Source: an uncultured Spirochaetaceae bacterium (lineage in GTDB: Bacteria; Spirochaetota; Spirochaetia; Sphaerochaetales; Sphaerochaetaceae). From it: a DNA stretch of 64,000 nt. How positions within the stretch are numbered: position 1 is the stretch's first letter; each line of letters starts with the position of its first letter. Positions 58,947 through 64,000 of this stretch are shown here, piece after piece. The notes beneath the pieces are model-generated. The model worked only from the letters and a program-made list of their open reading frames with translations, was not told where the DNA came from and ran no database searches. The stretch covers positions 24,314-88,313 of the forward strand of contig CALXMP010000008.1 of assembly GCA_944389505.1 (NCBI GenBank), in the 5' to 3' direction. A program made the position numbers and the translations under genes.

Positions 58947-58982
58947 GAGTGAAAGGATATTTATATCATTCCTTCTTTGCAA
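58947..58982 (-). promoter_or_regulatory. Putative leaderless promoter of the prephenate dehydrogenase-like gene
   Basis: On the minus strand TTGCAA (58982-58977), a 17-base spacer, TATCCT (58959-58954), then seven bases to the ATG. It overlaps the last codons of the DUF1667 gene. No ribosome site. Confidence 0.4.
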
Positions 58983-59334
58983 GGACAGATGATGTCGCTA
59001 TAACATCAGCTCCCGATGAAAGCACATCCCGTATGATGATATCGCCAATCGAGACAGGCGCCGTTACCGAAACTTTACGGATCTCATCCATGATGGGGAA
59101 TATCATTCGGAGGGGAACGGGAGATGAAAGCCTGACGCTCACAATCTCCTTCTCGCCCCCTTCGACAAGGACGGATGATGCTATCGTGCGCTTTGGATCG
59201 GAAAGCTCATTCCTTATCCACTCCGCTCCACGGGGACAGCCATTCCCGCTTACAGAGACCTGTCCATCAGGGAGGATATCTGCCTCAAGCTCGCAGCTTC
59301 TCGGGCAGATTATGCATGTATAGATCTTCTTCAT
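58966..59334 (-). CDS. DUF1667 domain protein
   Basis: A 122-residue protein with an N-terminal cysteine cluster (YTCIICPRSCELEA, then SGNGCPRGAEW) that probably binds an Fe-S or zinc centre. The rest (VPLRMIFPIMDEIRKVSVTA) is the DUF1667 core. These proteins regularly accompany GlpA-like and NAD/FAD oxidoreductases in anaerobes and may be an electron-transfer component analogous to GlpC. A strong GGAGGTGATT site precedes the ATG, and the start overlaps the preceding oxidoreductase by four bases. Confidence 0.85.
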   Translation of the reverse strand: MKKIYTCIICPRSCELEADILPDGQVSVSGNGCPRGAEWIRNELSDPKRTIASSVLVEGGEKEIVSVRLSSPVPLRMIFPIMDEIRKVSVTAPVSIGDIIIRDVLSSGADVIATSSVLAKKE

Positions 59335-60557
59335 CTTACAATCACCTCCACGTTCTCGCATCCTGCCGCCGCCTCCGCATCCACGGATATCATCTGGCTG
59401 GGGATGACAAGCGGGAAGAAGCGATAGCCAAGGATCTTCCCGCCCTGCCTTACCTCCACAGTCTTTCCACGCTCCTTCTTCCTCACACGGAGCGAGACGG
59501 TGAAAGGTCCATGTCCCGTTATCCTTCCCGGGACCGTATGGCTGACGCCCTCTCCCGGGACAACAGAGAGGTTTCTTCCAGTATCGAGCTTTCCGGATGC
59601 GTAGAGGAATGCATTCTCCGCCGCGGCTTCGGCCTCTGCCGATGCGAAATCCGCTAGATCATGCACATGGAGCATATTCCCTGCAGAGAAGATACCAGGA
59701 ACCGATGTCATGAGATGCTCATCGACGACAGCTCCATTCGTAACAGGATCTATCTCCACCCCCGCATTCTCAAGAATCGTGTTATCAGGGATAAGACCTA
59801 CGGAGAGGATAAGGGTATCGCAGGGGTAGTACTTCTCTGTTCCCTCAATTGGCTTGAGATTCCCATCCACGGCACTGACAGTGACCCCCTCAATCCTGTC
59901 CTTCCCATGTATCTCGGTAACGGTATGGCTCAGATATAGAGGTATGGAGTAATCATCGAGGCACTGCACGATATTGCGTTCAAGCCCATTGGGATGGTCC
60001 TGGAGCTCGAACACAGCAGAGACCTTAGCGCCCTCAAGCGTAAGTCTTCTTGCCATTATCAGCCCAATGTCGCCGCTGCCGAGGATTACTGCATTCCTGC
60101 CAGGCATGCGGTTATAGAGATTCATATAAGCCTGGGCCGTCCCCGCTGTATATACGCCTGCAGGACGCTCGCCGGGAATCATAATCGAACCACGTGAGCG
60201 CTCTCTGCACCCCGCTGCTGCGATTATTGCCTCTGCATGGATTTCCACGACACCGGAAGGGGAAGCTGCCGTTATCGTACGGTCCTTGCTGATTTCAAGC
60301 ACAGAGGTCCCTGTCAGGCACTCGATGTCAAGCTCCTCTGCCTCAGACTTCAGCAATGCAGCATATTCCGGACCGGAGATGCTCTTCCCGAACCTCTCAA
60401 GCCCGAAACCATCATGTATGCACTGCCTGAGTATACCCCCTGTCTCATTCTCACGCTCGATCACGAGCACATCCTCAGCACCAAGCCTCCTGAGCTTTAC
60501 CGCAGCAGCAAGGCCCGTCGGTCCTGCCCCGATGACGACTATTCCTCTATTTTCCAT
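59331..60557 (-). CDS. NAD(P)/FAD-dependent oxidoreductase (GlpB-like partner)
   Basis: A 408-residue flavoprotein. The FAD loop is IVVIGAGPTGLAAAVKLRRL, the NAD loop is AVILGSGDIGLIMARRLTLE, and SVPGIFSAGNMLHVHDLADF is the C-terminal FAD contact. It resembles subunits that pass electrons from GlpA-like dehydrogenases to NAD or quinone in anaerobes. It forms a contiguous set with the genes on either side, with overlaps of 11 and 4 bases. GAGGG precedes the ATG. Confidence 0.87.
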   Translation of the reverse strand: MENRGIVVIGAGPTGLAAAVKLRRLGAEDVLVIERENETGGILRQCIHDGFGLERFGKSISGPEYAALLKSEAEELDIECLTGTSVLEISKDRTITAASPSGVVEIHAEAIIAAAGCRERSRGSIMIPGERPAGVYTAGTAQAYMNLYNRMPGRNAVILGSGDIGLIMARRLTLEGAKVSAVFELQDHPNGLERNIVQCLDDYSIPLYLSHTVTEIHGKDRIEGVTVSAVDGNLKPIEGTEKYYPCDTLILSVGLIPDNTILENAGVEIDPVTNGAVVDEHLMTSVPGIFSAGNMLHVHDLADFASAEAEAAAENAFLYASGKLDTGRNLSVVPGEGVSHTVPGRITGHGPFTVSLRVRKKERGKTVEVRQGGKILGYRFFPLVIPSQMISVDAEAAAGCENVEVIVR

Positions 60558-61971
60558 TGCATTCCCTCATCTTTCCGGCAAGGACCCATGAACCAGGCCT
60601 CATGTAACGCACATCCTCTGCCCTGATTCCGCATTCCCTCTCAATCAGATGCTCGATCTTCATATGGCAGAAACCGGACTGGCACCGCCCCATCATCGCC
60701 CTTGTCCTGTACTTTATCCCTGATAGCGTATGGACACCGAGAGGATTGTGGATTGCACGGACAATCTCCTCCTCCGTAACGTTCTCACAGGAGCAGACAA
60801 GCGTCTTGTCATCTGCATCTGAGAAGCGGAAAGGCTTCTCGTGATGTCCATTCCAGTCTGTCTTCATACGGAATTGTCCGCGCTTGGTGATCATGGAGAA
60901 GACCATCCTGCCTATCGGGACTGCGGCAGTAAGGCCCGGGGATTCTATTCCGATGAGATTCACGGCCATGCTGTCGATATCATCACGGATCTCGATGCGG
61001 AAATCCTGGATCTTCCCATTGTCATCGACCCACTTCGGGAGGATGCCTGAGAAGGTCCTTATGACATCCTTCTTGTTTATATGGGGCCAAAGCGATGAAG
61101 CGCTCTCTCTGAGATACTCCATTTTATCTGCAGGGACACCATAGTATGAGAAATCATCGGTATTTATAGCATCGGGTCCTACCGTCACATTCCCATCCAC
61201 CGTCGGAGTCACATGGATGCCCATGTATGTATTCGAGGGAACAGGATAGACAGGCATCGGAAGAAGCGGCCCGAGAGTCTTGTCGAGGACGAGGTAGTTG
61301 CCTTTGCTTCCGATGACCTTGTAGCCCTCGATCCCAAGCATGTCGGAGATAGCCTTTGCTCCAAGTCCTGCGGCATTAACCACCCAGTCAGCCTCGAAAG
61401 TATCATCTCCTGCGGATATGAAGTGCCTTCCATCCTTTTTTGCAATCGAGGAGACCTCATGGGAGAGAAAGTACTCAACGCCATTCTCATGGGCATTCTC
61501 CGCGATATGTATCGTATACAGGAACGGATCGAGTATGCCGGAATTCTCCGAGAACATGGCGAATGAACCGATGACGGCAGGCACCAGCTCATGCAGCTTC
61601 GCCGAATCGATCAAAGACAATCCTGACGCACCGTTGTCGTAGCCCTGCTTTATCGTATTCTCAAGTGTTCTAAGATCCTCATCGGTATTACCTACCAGCA
61701 CCTTCCCGCACCGAACGAACGGAAATCCCAGCTCCTCGGAAAGTGCACCCATCATCCTGTTGCCCTCAACGCAGAGCTTCGCCTTCAGGCTTCCCCTGTC
61801 ATAGGCGAATCCGCCATGCACAACAGCGGAATTCCTCCCGCTTGTCTCATCGACAACATCGGGATTGCGCTCAAGCACAGCGACTGAGGCAGTAGTCCTG
61901 GAAAGCTCCCTGGCGATGGAGCTTCCTACAACCCCTCCCCCTATAATAACGATATCAAATCGGTAATGCAT
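60547..61971 (-). CDS. GlpA-like FAD-dependent glycerol-3-phosphate dehydrogenase with BFD-type cluster
   Basis: A 474-residue oxidoreductase. The FAD loop is FDIVIIGGGVVGSSIAREL and the DAO fold continues to about residue 370. The C-terminus has a bacterioferredoxin-associated [2Fe-2S] domain with cysteines in LVCSCENVTEEEI and GRCQSGFCHMK. This layout matches anaerobic GlpA and related 2-hydroxyacid or glycerol-3-phosphate dehydrogenases. It is first of three (GlpA-like, GlpB-like, DUF1667). GGGAGGAAGG precedes the ATG at 61971. Glycerol uptake or kinase genes are not in the window, so the substrate is inferred. Confidence 0.88.
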   Translation of the reverse strand: MHYRFDIVIIGGGVVGSSIARELSRTTASVAVLERNPDVVDETSGRNSAVVHGGFAYDRGSLKAKLCVEGNRMMGALSEELGFPFVRCGKVLVGNTDEDLRTLENTIKQGYDNGASGLSLIDSAKLHELVPAVIGSFAMFSENSGILDPFLYTIHIAENAHENGVEYFLSHEVSSIAKKDGRHFISAGDDTFEADWVVNAAGLGAKAISDMLGIEGYKVIGSKGNYLVLDKTLGPLLPMPVYPVPSNTYMGIHVTPTVDGNVTVGPDAINTDDFSYYGVPADKMEYLRESASSLWPHINKKDVIRTFSGILPKWVDDNGKIQDFRIEIRDDIDSMAVNLIGIESPGLTAAVPIGRMVFSMITKRGQFRMKTDWNGHHEKPFRFSDADDKTLVCSCENVTEEEIVRAIHNPLGVHTLSGIKYRTRAMMGRCQSGFCHMKIEHLIERECGIRAEDVRYMRPGSWVLAGKMRECNGK

Positions 61972-62082
61972 CCTTCCTCCCGGATATATGATACAGTAGA
62001 AATTGCAGCATGATTCCACAATAATCGAGGGAAATCGTATTTTTGCCGAACATAATAATCGAAAGAGGAAATGGAGGGAGGA

Positions 62083-63432
62083 ATGGACAGCAGAAAGGAA
62101 GGATTATTCTCTGAGGCGCCTGTTGCAAAGGCTGTCCTAGCACTTGCTGTCCCTACTGTGATCAGCCAGCTTATAAACGTAATCTACAATATGGCTGATA
62201 CATTCTTCATAGGCCAGCTCAATGATCCGCTGCAGGTTGCTGCTGCAACGATTGCAATGCCTATCTTTGTATTCCTCACGGCCTTCGCGAATCTTTTCGG
62301 CATTGGTGGATCAAGCCTCATCTCACGCTGTCTCGGGAAAGGAGACAGAATGACCGCAAGGCGCGCGTCGACCTTCGCAATCTGGTCAGGGGCGGCAGTC
62401 TCCCTCTGCTATGGCATCCTGATACTGCTTCTCGAACCTTTCATATTCCCCATTCTCGGCGCTGACAGCGAGACATGGCATCACTGCCATCAGTATGTCT
62501 TCTGGACAATCGGGATCGGTGCAGTGCCTACAGTAATGAGCGCGGAGCTTGCCCATCTGATACGAGCAGAGGGCTATTCGAAGCAGGCTGGAGCTGGAAT
62601 GGCGGCAGGAGGGATCCTTAATATAATCCTTGACCCCATATTCATCTTCGTCTTCGACATGGCTATCACAGGAGCAGCTATCGCGACAATGCTCTCAAAC
62701 CTTGCAGCTGCCTGCTATTTCATATTCTTCATCCATTCCAGGCAGAGAGATACGGTCATTTCATTCTCCCCTTCCGGATTCTCGGTCAGAGATGGAATCC
62801 CGAAGGAGATAATCACCGTAGGCCTTCCCGGATTCATAATGACAATGATGGGAACAATCTCCAATACTGTTCTCAACCACATCATCGCGGGGTACTCCAA
62901 CAGCGCCATCGCAGGCATGGGCATAGCAAAGAAGATTGACTCGCTTGCCTATGCAATCGGACAGGGGATCTCCCAGGGAATGGTTCCACTGATAGGCTTC
63001 ACATCCGCATCGGGAAACAGGAAGAGGATGAAGGATTCGATCAGGACAGCATTCATTCTCAGCCTGTCGACAGCATGTATCTGTACCATCCTTCTGCTAG
63101 CTATGGCAGGACCGGTAGCACGGCTTTTCATCGATGACAATGAGACAGCTTCATACGGAACGGAGTTCCTCCGCATAATCGCCTTGGCATGCCCATCGAC
63201 GATGATCAACTTCATGATCATCTCCATCTTCCAGGCAACAGGCAGGAAAACACAGCCTTTCATTCTGTCATTTCTTAGGAAGGGAAGCCTTGATATTGCC
63301 ATGATGATTCCCTTAAGCCATGCATTCGGACTTGATGGCATTGCATGGGCTACTCCTGCCGCGGACTGGACGGCACTTGCTATGGCAATACTGCTGCTTA
63401 TCCATTTCCGGAAAAGAAACAGGATCGAGTAG
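62083..63432 (+). CDS. MATE family transporter
   Basis: A 449-residue protein with twelve membrane helices in two halves (LAVPTVISQLINVIYNMADT and VGLPGFIMTMMGTISNTVLN begin each half; GGSSLISRCLGKGDRMTARR is the first loop). It is a different subgroup from the MATE at 36197, closer to the MepA/DinF-like branch. GGAGG lies five bases before the ATG at 62083; an ATG at 62071 is possible. Its stop codon is immediately followed by the 3' end of a group II intron on the other strand. The C-terminus looks natural, not truncated. Confidence 0.9.
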   Translation: MDSRKEGLFSEAPVAKAVLALAVPTVISQLINVIYNMADTFFIGQLNDPLQVAAATIAMPIFVFLTAFANLFGIGGSSLISRCLGKGDRMTARRASTFAIWSGAAVSLCYGILILLLEPFIFPILGADSETWHHCHQYVFWTIGIGAVPTVMSAELAHLIRAEGYSKQAGAGMAAGGILNIILDPIFIFVFDMAITGAAIATMLSNLAAACYFIFFIHSRQRDTVISFSPSGFSVRDGIPKEIITVGLPGFIMTMMGTISNTVLNHIIAGYSNSAIAGMGIAKKIDSLAYAIGQGISQGMVPLIGFTSASGNRKRMKDSIRTAFILSLSTACICTILLLAMAGPVARLFIDDNETASYGTEFLRIIALACPSTMINFMIISIFQATGRKTQPFILSFLRKGSLDIAMMIPLSHAFGLDGIAWATPAADWTALAMAILLLIHFRKRNRIE

Positions 63433-63472
63433 GTAGGCTCTCAGAGCGTCAGCACTGAGAGCTTTCCTCTCA

Positions 63473-63506
63473 CACCACCCACCGTACGGTTCCGTAGTGG
63501 GCGGTT
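63473..63506 (-). ncRNA. Group II intron domain V
   Basis: On the minus strand ACCGCCCAC pairs with GTGGGTGGT (one G-U), followed by a two-base CG bulge and the TACG-GAAC-CGTA tetraloop stem. The 34-base size, bulge and capped hairpin are those of domain V, the catalytic core. The lower stem carries a CGC triad. It begins at the maturase stop codon with no spacer. Confidence 0.85.
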
Positions 63507-64000
63507 CAGATGAATACAAACTCCAGCTGTGAGTTATATGTCATATCCATTTCCATCCGCTCGTTATGCTTCACCCTATAATAAACTTCAATGTTCAGCA
63601 TCCCGAGTTTGCCATGCAGGATGTCGTTGTTCAGCCCATTGCTTAGGCATTGTGCCATCCGCCAGTAACGGTTGCTTGAAAGGCCTTTCTGGTATTTGCA
63701 TATCCACCATTCCGGCACGCCCAGCTCTCGTAGGTGCTTCTTTCTTGCATCCTTTTCCTTCCACAGTTTCCACAGGTACTGCCGTACCCTCCGCCTTATC
63801 CACTGGGCCTTTTCTCCAATCCATTTCTTGAAGTATCCTCTCGCGTAGTAGTTTATCCACCCGCGGAGGTATGAGTTGAGCTCTGTAATCATGCGCTCGG
63901 CAGACACTCCGCGGTTTCGCTTAGTTATCTCCCTTATGCGCTGTTCGAACTTCTCAATCTTCTTCTGTTTTGGTCTGCACATGCCTAGGCCGTCTTTGGA
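63506..64000 (-). CDS. Group II intron reverse transcriptase/maturase, C-terminal part
   Basis: The reading frame stays open to the right edge (codons SKDGLG precede the first internal ATG at 63982), so this is the C-terminal 164 residues of a longer protein. It contains the maturase-specific domain: ELNSYLRGWINYYARGYFKK, WIRRRVRQYLWKLWKEKDAR, KKHLRELGVPEW. The YADD catalytic region must lie outside. It promotes splicing and retrohoming of its host intron. Whether it is full length cannot be told here. Confidence 0.88.
   Translation of the reverse strand, partial: SKDGLGMCRPKQKKIEKFEQRIREITKRNRGVSAERMITELNSYLRGWINYYARGYFKKWIGEKAQWIRRRVRQYLWKLWKEKDARKKHLRELGVPEWWICKYQKGLSSNRYWRMAQCLSNGLNNDILHGKLGMLNIEVYYRVKHNERMEMDMTYNSQLEFVFI

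Larger units (their letters stand above)
63433..64000 (-). mobile_element. Group II intron, 3' part (domain V, domain VI and maturase), truncated by the window
   Basis: Minus-strand order is maturase reading frame, domain V hairpin, domain VI-like hairpin (GCTCTCAG and CTGAGAGC, 63437-63462), then the MATE stop codon. This is the normal 3' end of a bacterial group II intron, with the 5' part beyond the right edge. The 3' splice boundary probably lies within a few bases of 63433. The element is antisense to the MATE gene and sits just downstream of it, an insertion site that spares the coding sequence. Confidence 0.85.

Noticed and set aside
1..64000. CRISPR array, prophage, rRNA or tRNA genes
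   Set aside because: No regularly spaced repeats, phage structural genes or rRNA stretches were seen, and no intergenic region showed a tRNA cloverleaf on reading.

Overview
This window looks like a chromosomal segment of an anaerobic, host-associated spirochaete, most likely Sphaerochaeta/Bullifex-like. That placement is inference. It rests on the substrate-binding protein signal ending in VFAGG, the gene mix (Na+-pump decarboxylase, 4Fe-4S aldo/keto reductase, selenium-dependent molybdenum hydroxylases), roughly balanced base composition, and heavy use of AGG/AGA and ATA codons. I saw no rRNA, tRNA or CRISPR array.

Region 1 (1-22100) is a selenium/molybdenum-hydroxylase island. A selenium supply block (DUF3343 Se/S carrier, TusA-like protein, YedE transporter) diverges from a cysteine desulfurase-family enzyme coupled to an XdhC-type Mo-cofactor maturation factor. 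A five-gene operon (11134 down to 4106) encodes a Mo-binding subunit, a [2Fe-2S] subunit, two FAD-domain subunits and an XdhD-type selenium-dependent hydroxylase whose own Fe-S domain has lost its cysteines. A second operon encodes ygfK-ssnA-ygeY. Two fold-type-II PLP enzymes follow. Together this resembles the E. coli ygeW-xdhD purine/selenium locus, but ygeX, ygeW and hyuA are not recognisable in the window.

Region 2 (22100-37950) holds secreted and lipoprotein genes, including a SAM-HAT-C-like/tyrosine phosphatase fusion, an aldo/keto reductase, an XRE-ImmA/PIN toxin-antitoxin-like pair, a heterodimeric ABC exporter, a GNAT, an OadB sodium pump subunit with an unusually small 41-residue partner, an MFS and a MATE transporter, a Gfo/Idh oxidoreductase and an ACT protein.

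Region 3 (37950-41630) is the housekeeping operon rplU-rpmA-obgE-nadD-yqeK-lipoprotein-rsfS. Region 4 (41700-45800) is more AT-rich and accessory: a TetR gene with a perfect operator, two AbiEi-type antitoxin genes without a visible toxin, an orphan transposase-type helix-turn-helix protein and an Ig-like lipoprotein. Region 5 (46000-64000) has argS, birA, an Afu/Fbp-type ABC importer with two class II aldolases and a divergent DeoR regulator, cysE, mtaB, a prephenate dehydrogenase-like gene, a GlpA/GlpB/DUF1667 set, a MATE gene, and the 3' end of a group II intron abutting that gene's stop codon and running off the window.

The most general observation is regulatory. About fifteen first-in-transcript genes lack a Shine-Dalgarno sequence and instead have a sigma70-type -10 hexamer ending exactly 6 or 7 bases before the ATG, often with a -35 box 17-18 bases further upstream. 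That is the geometry of leaderless mRNAs. Genes inside operons, in contrast, carry strong GGAGG-type sites.
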